A stretch of 42,960 nt of DNA from Bradymonadales bacterium (GTDB taxonomy: Bacteria; Myxococcota_A; Bradymonadia; JAFGEP01). Location: NCBI GenBank assembly GCA_016931535.1, contig JAFGEP010000094.1, positions 1-42,960 of the forward strand, written 5' to 3'. Numbering within the stretch: the stretch's first letter is position 1; every line of letters begins with the position of its first letter. This document shows positions 16,378-23,614 of this stretch, piece by piece. Under the pieces are notes generated by a model that was not told the origin of the DNA, made no database searches, and saw only the letters and a program-made list of their open reading frames with translations. A program made the position numbers and the translations under genes.

Positions 16378-16407
16378 ATTGTAACGCGTTCTTCTTGCCG
16401 TTGTCTC
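16378..16407 (-). promoter_or_regulatory. Sigma-70-type promoter of yicC-gmk-rel
   Basis: On the minus strand GAGACA (16407-16402, 4/6), an 18-bp spacer and TACAAT (16383-16378, 5/6). It would give a leader of about 45 bases before yicC and separate this stress/nucleotide group from the aro operon upstream. A 6-bp stem (GACCGC/GCGGTC, 16454-16472) overlaps the aroC stop and might weaken read-through. Confidence 0.5.
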
Positions 16408-16470
16408 GCCCGACGACCCGGGTGATCCATCGGGATTCTCACTGGACCACATCGACCGCCCTGCGAGCGG

Positions 16471-17562
16471 TCAGACCGATCCCAACCGGGCTCGCTGGAG
16501 CAGAACGGCGTCGGCCAGGACCAGGCAGATCATGGCTTCGGCCACGGCAACCAGGCGAGGCGCCAGGCAGGGATCATGGCGGCCGGAAAGCTGGATCTGC
16601 TTGGGCCTCCCCTGCCGATCGATGGTCTGCTGAGGCAAAGAGATGGTGGGGGTCGGCTTGACCGCGACCCGGACCACGATCGCCAGTCCGGTGGAGATCC
16701 CGCCCAGGATCCCGCCGGCGCGATTACTGGGGGGCAAACGATCCGTCTGCCTGCCCTCCATCGGCCGCAGCGGGTCGTTGGCGGCCGACCCTCTGAGCCT
16801 GGCCAGCGCGAATCCATCCCCGATCTCCACCCCCTTGACCGCACCGATGGAGAGCAAGGCCGCCCCGAGCCGAGCGTCCAGCTTGTCGAACACCGGCTCG
16901 CCCAGACCGCACGGCACCCCGGACGCCCGGATCTCGACAATGCCCCCCACCGAGTCCCCCTCCTGCTTCGCCTGCAGGATCGCCTCCTCCATGCGCAGGG
17001 CGGCGTCCGGGTCGGGACAGCGCAGCGGCAGATCCCGTGCGCCCTCCCAGTCCGGGAACTCCTCCAGCCTGGCCTGGATCCCGGCGATCTCCCGGACCGC
17101 TCCCACCACCTCGATCTCCGCCTGTGATAGCAGCCGGCGAGCCACCGCTCCGGCCGCCACCCGGCAGACCGTCTCCCGCCCGGAGGTTCGTCCCCCGCCT
17201 CGATGGTCGCGCAGCCCGAACTTCTTCTCCCAGGTGAGGTCGGCATGGCCGGGTCGGTAGAGGTCTTTGAGCTGGTCATACTCCTCCGGACGCGCGTCCC
17301 GGTTCTCGATGATCAAGCCCACCGGCGCACCGGTGGTCACCCCTTCGAAGATCCCCGAGAGCAGGCGCACACGGTCCGGCTCCTGCCGCTGGGAGTGGAG
17401 TGGGGTGGTGCCGGGGCGGCGGCGATCGAGGTCGTCCTGGATCATCGCCTCGGACAACGGCAGGCCTGGAGGCACCCCATCCAGGATGGCGCCCAGGGCC
17501 GGGCCGTGCGATTCACCGAAGGTGGTCACCCGAAAAAGCACGCCAAAGCTGTTCGAGCTCAT
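16471..17562 (-). CDS. aroC: Chorismate synthase
   Basis: About 363 residues. It catalyses the FMN-dependent conversion of EPSP to chorismate. Visible signatures are GESHGPALGAILDGVPPG near the N-terminus, RRPGTTPLHSQRQEPDRV, the central HADLTWEKKFGLRDHRGGGRTSGRET and the late GISTGLAIVVRVAVKPTPTI. Start MSSNSFGVLFRVTTFGESHG at 17562 fits the family; the frame is open further upstream but into aroK. It overlaps the 3' end of aroK by 50 bases. Last gene of the aroB-aroDE-aroA-aroK-aroC chain. Confidence 0.95.
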   Translation of the reverse strand: MSSNSFGVLFRVTTFGESHGPALGAILDGVPPGLPLSEAMIQDDLDRRRPGTTPLHSQRQEPDRVRLLSGIFEGVTTGAPVGLIIENRDARPEEYDQLKDLYRPGHADLTWEKKFGLRDHRGGGRTSGRETVCRVAAGAVARRLLSQAEIEVVGAVREIAGIQARLEEFPDWEGARDLPLRCPDPDAALRMEEAILQAKQEGDSVGGIVEIRASGVPCGLGEPVFDKLDARLGAALLSIGAVKGVEIGDGFALARLRGSAANDPLRPMEGRQTDRLPPSNRAGGILGGISTGLAIVVRVAVKPTPTISLPQQTIDRQGRPKQIQLSGRHDPCLAPRLVAVAEAMICLVLADAVLLQRARLGSV

Positions 17563-18040
17563 CGCATATCTCCGCCAACGTCCGGTGGTCCGTCGAGACC
17601 GCGTGATGGGCCACCTCGCGGTACCAGGGCTCACGCAGCCGCGCGATCCGACGGGCCTCCTCGAGAGGAGGGAGGTGGGTCAACGGCGGCCGGTCCGAGC
17701 TCCCGGTCAGCCGAGCGATCGCCTGCTCGGGGGTCACCTGCAGCCAGACTACCATTCCGAGTCCACCCAGGATCTCTCGATTTTCGCCGCTTGTCACCAC
17801 CCCGCCGCCTGTGGCCACCACCGAACGGGAAAGACGCTGTGCCTGGCGGAGCACCTCGCTCTCCAGGCGCCGGAAGGTTGCCTCCTGGCTGCCCCCAAAG
17901 ATCTCCGCCACCGTCCGTCCAGCCAGCCGCTCCACCTCCCGGTCCAGGTCCACGAAGGTCAGCCCCAACCTGGTGGCCACCAGCTCCCCCACGGCGCTCT
18001 TCCCCGCCCCGCGCACCCCCACCAGCACCAAGTTGCTCAC
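17513..18040 (-). CDS. aroK: Shikimate kinase
   Basis: About 175 residues. Walker A GVRGAGKSAVG near residue 8, shikimate-binding DLDREVE, the RRLESEVL segment, the ATGGGVV motif, and the lid arginine region SDRPPLTHLP. It phosphorylates shikimate using ATP. Start: the GTG at 18040 with GGAGGGG 6-7 bases upstream gives the family start VSNLVLVGVRGAGKS; an in-frame ATG further upstream would sit inside aroA. The GTG overlaps the aroA stop as GTGA, the classical sign of translational coupling. Confidence 0.93.
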   Translation of the reverse strand: MSNLVLVGVRGAGKSAVGELVATRLGLTFVDLDREVERLAGRTVAEIFGGSQEATFRRLESEVLRQAQRLSRSVVATGGGVVTSGENREILGGLGMVVWLQVTPEQAIARLTGSSDRPPLTHLPPLEEARRIARLREPWYREVAHHAVSTDHRTLAEICDELEQLWRAFSGDHLR

Positions 18041-19251
18041 CGGAACCCCTCCAGCATGCTCCAGAAGTCGGGATAGGACTTGCTCACACACCCGCGGTCC
18101 AGGATCTCCACCTCTTCCACCCGCAGACTGACCAGTCCGAAGGCCATCGCCAGTCGGTGATCCCGGGCCGGGTCAAGCAGGGCCGGTCCCGACAGCGGGG
18201 CGGGTCGGACCAGGATCCCGTCCTCCAGCTCGGTGAGGTCCGCGCCCAGCTTGCGCAGCTCAAAGACCAACCCCGCGATCCGGTCGCTCTCCTTGATGCG
18301 CAGATGGGCCACCCGCGTGATGGCGGTGGATCCCTGCGCGAACAGGGCGCAGGCCACCAGGGTGGGAACCAGGTCGGGTTGATCGCCCAGCTCGAGCAGC
18401 CGCTGGCCGGGGTGGGAAAGCTGCGCCAAGAGATCGGGGAAGCGCCGATCCCCCTGGGGGGATCCCTCGTCCAGGTTGGCGATCCGGACCGGGCGTCCCG
18501 TCAGCCAAGCGGCCGCCAGTGGATAGCTGGCGCTGCTCCAGTCGCCCTCGACCGTGTACTCGTCGATTCCGAACGGCACCCCACCCACCAGCCACCGGTT
18601 GTCTCCCGTTCGCCTCACCGGCACCCCGAAGTCGGACAGGACCGCCTCGGTGACCGCCAGGTAGGGGCGGGAGGGGATCGGCCCTTCGACGGTGATGCGC
18701 AAGCCGCCGGGGAGGCCTGCGCCCAGCAGGAGCAGGGCGGAGATCTCCTGGCTGGACCCTTTGGCGTGGAGAAGAACCTCGCGTATACCCTCCGGGGCTT
18801 GTGCAAGGGTGCCGGTGGCCAGGTTCCCCTTCGCTTCCAGCCGCACAGGCGGGCAACCCGGTCTGTTCGGCGTCTCCACACGGACCCCCAGCGCAGCCAG
18901 GGCCTCCAGGAGCCCTGGCATCGGTCTTCTGCGCATCGCCTCGTCCCCGTCGACCAGGAACGGACCGGCCACCAGGGGGGAGAGGCCGGTCAGAAAACGG
19001 GCGGCGGTGCCGGCGTTGCCCACGAAGATCGCCTGCCGGGGGCCCACCAGCTGCTGGGGACCGCGAACCCGCCAACCTTCCGGCTGCTGTTCGATCGCCA
19101 CCCCGAGCTGCCGCAGACCGGCCACCATGGCCCGAGAGTCATCGCAATCGAGCGGCTGCAGGATCCGGCAATGTCTCCGTGAGAGGGAGGCCAGGACCAG
19201 CGCCCGCTGGGTGACGCTCTTGCTGGATGGGACCCGGATTGCCAGGGTCAT
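18037..19251 (-). CDS. aroA: 3-Phosphoshikimate 1-carboxyvinyltransferase (EPSP synthase)
   Basis: About 404 residues. It joins PEP to shikimate-3-phosphate. Motifs are PSSKSVTQRALVLASL at the start, GNAGTAARFLTGLSPL, SSQEISALLLLG, VEGDWSSASYPLAAA and RIKESDRI. It is slightly shorter than the E. coli enzyme (427), with a minimal N-terminus. The ATG at 19251 overlaps the aroDE stop as ATGA; the longer open frame upstream lies inside aroDE. Whether the enzyme is glyphosate-sensitive (class I/II) cannot be told by eye. Confidence 0.94.
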   Translation of the reverse strand: MTLAIRVPSSKSVTQRALVLASLSRRHCRILQPLDCDDSRAMVAGLRQLGVAIEQQPEGWRVRGPQQLVGPRQAIFVGNAGTAARFLTGLSPLVAGPFLVDGDEAMRRRPMPGLLEALAALGVRVETPNRPGCPPVRLEAKGNLATGTLAQAPEGIREVLLHAKGSSQEISALLLLGAGLPGGLRITVEGPIPSRPYLAVTEAVLSDFGVPVRRTGDNRWLVGGVPFGIDEYTVEGDWSSASYPLAAAWLTGRPVRIANLDEGSPQGDRRFPDLLAQLSHPGQRLLELGDQPDLVPTLVACALFAQGSTAITRVAHLRIKESDRIAGLVFELRKLGADLTELEDGILVRPAPLSGPALLDPARDHRLAMAFGLVSLRVEEVEILDRGCVSKSYPDFWSMLEGFR

Positions 19252-20693
19252 CGGTCTCGCTCCAGATCGGCGGCCGGCACCTCCATCGAGAGCCAGCGCG
19301 CCAGTTGAAGCCGGCCCTGCTCGGCCCACATGGCCCGCCCGTCGATGGCCAGGCCGCCGCTTGATCGGGTATCCCGCATGAGTCTCGTCTCTTTGGCCAG
19401 GACCACGTCGAGGACGATCTTGCCGGCCAGAAGGGCGGGGTTGTGCACCAGGCTCTCGCCGGGATCGTCGCTGCCCACCGGGGTGGCCTGCACCAGGAGG
19501 TCGAAGGGTACCTCCGGCAGATCGGACAGGCGTCCCGCTTCGGCCGCCAGCCGTTTCGCCAGGTCGTTGGCCTTCCGCTGGTTTCGACCCAGGATGGTCA
19601 GCTTCACGCCGACCGCCGCCAGGCTGTAGGCAATGGCCGTGGCGGTCGCCCCGTTTCCCAGGATGACCCCCCGTTTGGCGGAAAGCTGCGGACAGTGTCG
19701 GCGCAGAGCCGCCACGGCTCCCCGTCCATCGGTACAATCTCCCGACAGCATCCCTGTGGGCTCGACGGTGATGGTGTTGACCACACCGGCCATCCGAGCC
19801 TCTTCCGACAGGCTGTCCACCAGCAAGGCCGCCTTGCGCTTGTGCGGCATGGTGACGCTGGCCCCTTGGAGGCCGACAGAGACCAGGAGGTTGAGGGTTT
19901 CTTCCAACCGTTCGGTGATCACCGGAAGGTAGCAAGCCGGAATCTGCCGGCTGGCAAACAGGTCATTGTAGATCCGGGGACCGGGAGAGCCGAGCACCTG
20001 GCGCCCTCCCAGCAGGACGAAGAGCTGGCCACGCGGTCCCAAGGGCAAGCGGAATCGATGGGCCTGCTCCACGGTGAGCTGTCCTTCAGCCGTCGTCTGC
20101 TCTTCGCTTGCCGCGATATAGGTCCAGGGGGAGCCGAATCGGTCGTACAGCGCTCGGCTGATCAGTCCAGCCGGCCCCATTCCGATGAGCACCGCCGGCA
20201 GCTCCACCTTCTGGCTGGCGGTGTACAGCCCATCGAGCTCGGCGGCGTCGTTCACGGTCATGGCCAGCTTGACGGCCTGCCCCTGGGCTTTGGCCAGGTG
20301 AACCAGTGTTCGCTGGATCTGGGCGGCCGAGATCGGATGGGGTTCGTGGTGGGAAATCAAGAGGCGGGTCGAGTGGTGTCGCGCCAGGGCAGCCAGCTCA
20401 AACCGGTCGCTTTCCCGGGTGGAGCCCTCGATGTCCACCCAGCCCGCTCCGCCCTCGATGGCTCGCTTCAGCAGAGACAGGCGTTGTGTCTCCTCTCCCT
20501 CAAAGCCGCTTCCTTCCCATCTCGGTCTGCAGGCGAACAAGAGGCGCCGGGGATCGACGGGGAAGGAGTCCGGGGAAGGCGGCAGGCCGTCCAGCAGGTC
20601 CAGGCGCACCTCCTGCAGCTCGGCCGTCCGGTGACGCACCAGCCTGTCGAACAAGGCCTCTACGCTTCGATCGGCGCCGGTGATGCACAGCAC
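19248..20693 (-). CDS. aroDE: Fused 3-dehydroquinate dehydratase (type I) / shikimate dehydrogenase
   Basis: About 481 residues with two domains. Residues 1-215 are a type I AroD: EVRLD near 28-32, the ISHHEPH segment near 114 holding the active-site His, and Lys142 in AVKLAMTVND, the expected Schiff-base lysine. Residues 222-481 are AroE: TMPHK (281-285), GVVNT (303-307), GDCTDGRG (318-325) and a Rossmann LGNGATATAIAYSLAAVG. Differences from the common AroE pattern: the 'SxSP' shikimate-binding motif reads GSPGP, and the Asn of 'NTD' is Cys, while the Asp is kept. GTG 20693 is chosen because AGGAGGT precedes it by 6 bases; it overlaps aroB by 34 bases. Such fusions are known in plants, chlamydiae and some other bacteria. 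Confidence 0.92.
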   Translation of the reverse strand: MLCITGADRSVEALFDRLVRHRTAELQEVRLDLLDGLPPSPDSFPVDPRRLLFACRPRWEGSGFEGEETQRLSLLKRAIEGGAGWVDIEGSTRESDRFELAALARHHSTRLLISHHEPHPISAAQIQRTLVHLAKAQGQAVKLAMTVNDAAELDGLYTASQKVELPAVLIGMGPAGLISRALYDRFGSPWTYIAASEEQTTAEGQLTVEQAHRFRLPLGPRGQLFVLLGGRQVLGSPGPRIYNDLFASRQIPACYLPVITERLEETLNLLVSVGLQGASVTMPHKRKAALLVDSLSEEARMAGVVNTITVEPTGMLSGDCTDGRGAVAALRRHCPQLSAKRGVILGNGATATAIAYSLAAVGVKLTILGRNQRKANDLAKRLAAEAGRLSDLPEVPFDLLVQATPVGSDDPGESLVHNPALLAGKIVLDVVLAKETRLMRDTRSSGGLAIDGRAMWAEQGRLQLARWLSMEVPAADLERDR

Positions 20694-21787
20694 GCAGCCA
20701 CCTCCTGCAGCTCGGCCAGGACGATCGACCCCTCCACCGCCAGCAGGAAGCCTCCGTCGGGAGACCTGGCCATCTCGCCCAGCCGGCATGGCAGGACATA
20801 GCGCACATCACCCTGCCGGCTTTTCTTGTCCAGACGGGTGGCCTCCACCAGGTCGGAGAGAGGCAAGCGGGAAGGCGGCGCTGTCGGAAGAGCCAGCGCA
20901 CCCAGGATCTCCCGCAGGTGATCGCGCTGATCCGCTTCCAGCAGCCCCAGGCGGGTCGCGATGCCCGCCTCCACCGACATGCCCGCGGCCACCGCTCGGC
21001 CGTGGGAGATCCGAAATCCGTCCACCTGCTCGATGGCATGGCCGATGGTATGGCCGAAGTTCAGGAGGGCTCGTCGCCCTGCCTCCCTGGGGTCATCGGC
21101 CACGATCTCCCCCTTGATCTGGATGGAGCGTTTCACCAGCTCCAGCGGGATGTTCCTGCCCTGGTAGAGCCTGTCGGCGGCTGCCAGCAGCGCCTCCAGG
21201 TAGCGGGCGTCGGCCACCACCCCGTGCTTGACCATCTCGGCGAGACCGTTTTCCACCTGGTCGGCCGGCAAGGTCCGGATGAGGTCCAGGTCGATCACCA
21301 CCGCCAGGGGCTGATGGAAGGTTCCGACCAGGTTTTTCCCGGCCGGTGTGTTGACCCCTGTCTTGCCGCCGATCCCCGCATCGACGGCGGCCAGCAAGCT
21401 GGTTGGAATGGCGATCCAGGGCACCCCTCGCATGTAGGTGCTGGCCACGAAACCGGCCAGGTCGCAGGTCACTCCGCCGCCCAAGGCCACAACGGCGCAG
21501 TCGCGACCGAGACCTGCCGAAAGCATCGCATCCTCGATCTGCTCCTTGGTGGCCCTGCACTTGTGGATCTCACCCGCCGGAAAGGTGATCAGCCGGGCGG
21601 GGAACCGGGGCTCTACCTGGGAGAGGATCTCTTCCCCGTGCAGATGGGCCACGTTCTCGTCCGAGACCAGCGCCACGGCGGCGCAACCGCCGGGCAACAG
21701 CTCGGCAAGCTTGGTGCGGCTCTGGGCGCCGACAACCACCGGGCAGAACTGGCCGTCAGGCAGTCGGATGGTTACGGTCGTGAGCAT
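20660..21787 (-). CDS. aroB: 3-Dehydroquinate synthase
   Basis: 375 residues. It makes 3-dehydroquinate from DAHP with NAD and a divalent metal. Motifs are GGGVTCDLAGFVASTYMRGVPW, IPTSLLAAVDAGIGGKTGVNT, KNLVGTFHQP, GLAEMVKHG and NFGHTIGHAIE, containing the metal ligands Glu and two His. First gene of the shikimate chain; ATG 21787 begins the conserved frame. The 267-bp divergent spacer to the DUF4476 gene has a leader stem-loop (21856-21893) but no promoter I can defend strongly. Confidence 0.95.
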   Translation of the reverse strand: MLTTVTIRLPDGQFCPVVVGAQSRTKLAELLPGGCAAVALVSDENVAHLHGEEILSQVEPRFPARLITFPAGEIHKCRATKEQIEDAMLSAGLGRDCAVVALGGGVTCDLAGFVASTYMRGVPWIAIPTSLLAAVDAGIGGKTGVNTPAGKNLVGTFHQPLAVVIDLDLIRTLPADQVENGLAEMVKHGVVADARYLEALLAAADRLYQGRNIPLELVKRSIQIKGEIVADDPREAGRRALLNFGHTIGHAIEQVDGFRISHGRAVAAGMSVEAGIATRLGLLEADQRDHLREILGALALPTAPPSRLPLSDLVEATRLDKKSRQGDVRYVLPCRLGEMARSPDGGFLLAVEGSIVLAELQEVAACCASPAPIEA

Positions 21788-21855
21788 GGCAGGGAGATGG
21801 TTGGTATAGGGTCATCGGTTGTCCGCGATCGGCGCCTGGCCATCGGCCGTGGACC

Positions 21856-21893
21856 GACAGCAGGCAGCGGGAAGCGACCAGCTTTCTGCTGTC
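21856..21893 (-). promoter_or_regulatory. Inverted repeat in the leader region of the aro operon
   Basis: GACAGCAG (21856-21863) and CTGCTGTC (21886-21893) are perfect 8-bp arms around a 22-base centre that can pair further in part. It lies about 70-105 bases upstream of the aroB ATG. It may be an operator or an RNA hairpin in the aro leader. No leader peptide rich in aromatic codons is seen. Confidence 0.35.
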
Positions 21894-22054
21894 AGCTCTC
21901 GATCTTGATGGTATCTTATCGGACAAGAACCTCGAACGGGTGATTTTTCTCTTGCCAGAAAGCAAGATTCGGGGAGTCTTTACGTCCAAGGGGTTATTGC
22001 GGTCAACCGGTACGAGGCACGAGGTGGCAAGACCGTTTTTTTAGGGGTTAGGAC

Positions 22055-22855
22055 ATGTTACCAAGATCGATCCTGAATGTCGTGTTTGGTCTCGCTATTT
22101 GTATGGTTCCGTTTCTGGCGCATGCCCAGAGCGGCACCGCCGTTTCGCTGGTGAGCAGCATCCAGACCGAGATGGCCATGCTCCATGGCAACCTCGAGGT
22201 GTCCACCGGTCCCAACATCGAGCAGATGCGCACCCGCTTGCGCACCGCCCGGGACCAGCTGGCACGACTTTCCGCCCTGGTCTCGGTGGACAATACCCAG
22301 AGCCAGGCGACTGCCGAGCTGGACGGGATGGACCGGGAGCTGCTGGTCCTGCAGGGGATGATCGAGGGCTCCTACATCAACGGCAGGGAGCTCATGCTGG
22401 CTCACATCCGGAGCGTGCAGGCCTACTCCTCGGGTCTGCGAGCGTTGCTGGGGGCTCCGGTTCAGCAGCCGATCGCCGGCCCACCCGTACACGGCCACCC
22501 GGTGGTGGTGCGGCCCCCCATCCATGAGCCAGAGCCCGAGCCCGAGCCCGAACCGGTGCTGCCCAACGCCATGGAGCCGGCCGCCTTCATGAGCCTGTGT
22601 TCGGCCGTGGATGCACAGGCCTTCTCGGATGGCAAGCTTTCGGTCATCCGCCAGGCCGTGGCCTCGGGAAACTACTTCACCTGTGCTCAGGTCGGGCAGC
22701 TGGTTCAGCTGCTGGACTTCAGTGATGACAAGATCAATGCGGTGATCACCACCTACCCGCAGATCATCGATCGGCAGAACCTGTTCTCCATCTATGGCCA
22801 CTTCGATTTCGACTCTGATATCCAGGAGCTGCAGCAAAGGCTGGGCATCCAGTAG
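22055..22855 (+). CDS. Secreted DUF4476-domain protein
   Basis: 266 residues. Signal peptide (MLPRSILNVVFGLAICMVPF, cleavage after AHA-Q near 25), a helical region with coiled-coil character (about 30-130), a Pro-rich linker with alternating Pro-Glu residues (about 140-170), and a C-terminal domain (about 173-266). That domain reads like DUF4476: 'F..l...v....FsdgKL..i......n.ft..Qv..Ll..ldFsddKi.ai....p.iiD..N...i...f.f.sd'. DUF4476 is known from myxobacteria and Bacteroidetes without a fixed function. AGGGG lies about 11 bases before the ATG. Divergent from aroB. Confidence 0.78.
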   Translation: MLPRSILNVVFGLAICMVPFLAHAQSGTAVSLVSSIQTEMAMLHGNLEVSTGPNIEQMRTRLRTARDQLARLSALVSVDNTQSQATAELDGMDRELLVLQGMIEGSYINGRELMLAHIRSVQAYSSGLRALLGAPVQQPIAGPPVHGHPVVVRPPIHEPEPEPEPEPVLPNAMEPAAFMSLCSAVDAQAFSDGKLSVIRQAVASGNYFTCAQVGQLVQLLDFSDDKINAVITTYPQIIDRQNLFSIYGHFDFDSDIQELQQRLGIQ

Positions 22856-22936
22856 GAACCGAACGCCAAGAGAGCCGAGCTCGAGAGGGTTTTCCCCCTG
22901 GTCACAAGAGGCTGGGGTAGATAGCCGGAGCGCTTC

Positions 22937-23614
22937 ATGGAGGAATCTTCGCTGACCGATCTGGAGCAGAGGATGCCCCGGCGACGCAGGCTTCTCAAGT
23001 GCATCCTGGTCTTTGTGGGCCTGCTGCTGGTTGTTGCCTTTGTGCTCAGGCTGCTGTTCGTCCGGTGGATCGAGTTCACCGACCAGTCGATGTATCCTTC
23101 CGTGACCCAGTTCAGCCGGATCCTGGCGTTGAGATCGGGGACTTGCAAGGTGGGGGACCTGGTGTGGTTTCACCAGGACGGGATGAAACTGGTCCGACGT
23201 GTCGTCGCCGGTCCCGGCTCGACCGTCCAGCAGACCGTCGATGGGTTGGTGGTGGATGGCGTGCTCCTGGAGCGCCGGCCGGTGGATGTGCACACCTACT
23301 ACCTGCGGCATCTCTCCGGGGGCTCGTCGATGGCCCTCACCTGTGGCCAGGTGGTGGAACGGATCGGCGAAAAGAATGTCCGGTTGTGCGTCGACGGGCA
23401 GTCGGAGCGCGATCTGGATCCCATCCGGCTTTCGGACGAGGAGATCTACGTGCGGTGCGACAACCGGGCCTTCTGCTCCCGACGGCAGGAGAGCGAGGGT
23501 CGGTTGCGGTTGACAGAGGTACAGGCGATCGGCTACTGGCTGATGTCAACCCGGGACGACTCGGATCAACCGTTCTACAAACGATGGTTTGGCCGCTTCG
23601 AAAGACTTCCGTGA
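22937..23614 (+). CDS. Signal peptidase I-like (S26) membrane protein, atypical active site
   Basis: 225 residues. An N-terminal membrane helix (about 20-42) is followed by the S26 nucleophile box DQSMYPSV with Ser51. The second box reads MKLVRRVVAGPGS: where the family has 'KRVVGLPGD' with the catalytic Lys, this protein has Arg87, and the only Lys nearby (84) is three residues early. The late 'GDNRxxSxDSR' box is also altered (CDNRAFCSRRQ). So the fold is recognisable, but activity as a normal Ser-Lys leader peptidase is doubtful; it may be a divergent or inactive form. Several Cys residues are unusual for the family. The stop overlaps the GTG of the next gene (GTGA), implying coupling to the transglycosylase. 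Confidence 0.72.
   Translation: MEESSLTDLEQRMPRRRRLLKCILVFVGLLLVVAFVLRLLFVRWIEFTDQSMYPSVTQFSRILALRSGTCKVGDLVWFHQDGMKLVRRVVAGPGSTVQQTVDGLVVDGVLLERRPVDVHTYYLRHLSGGSSMALTCGQVVERIGEKNVRLCVDGQSERDLDPIRLSDEEIYVRCDNRAFCSRRQESEGRLRLTEVQAIGYWLMSTRDDSDQPFYKRWFGRFERLP

Noticed and set aside
22999..23610. Upstream extension of the transglycosylase frame to 22999
   Set aside because: This part is an off-frame shadow of the signal-peptidase-like gene; the GTG at 23611 gives a signal peptide and a GTGA overlap.
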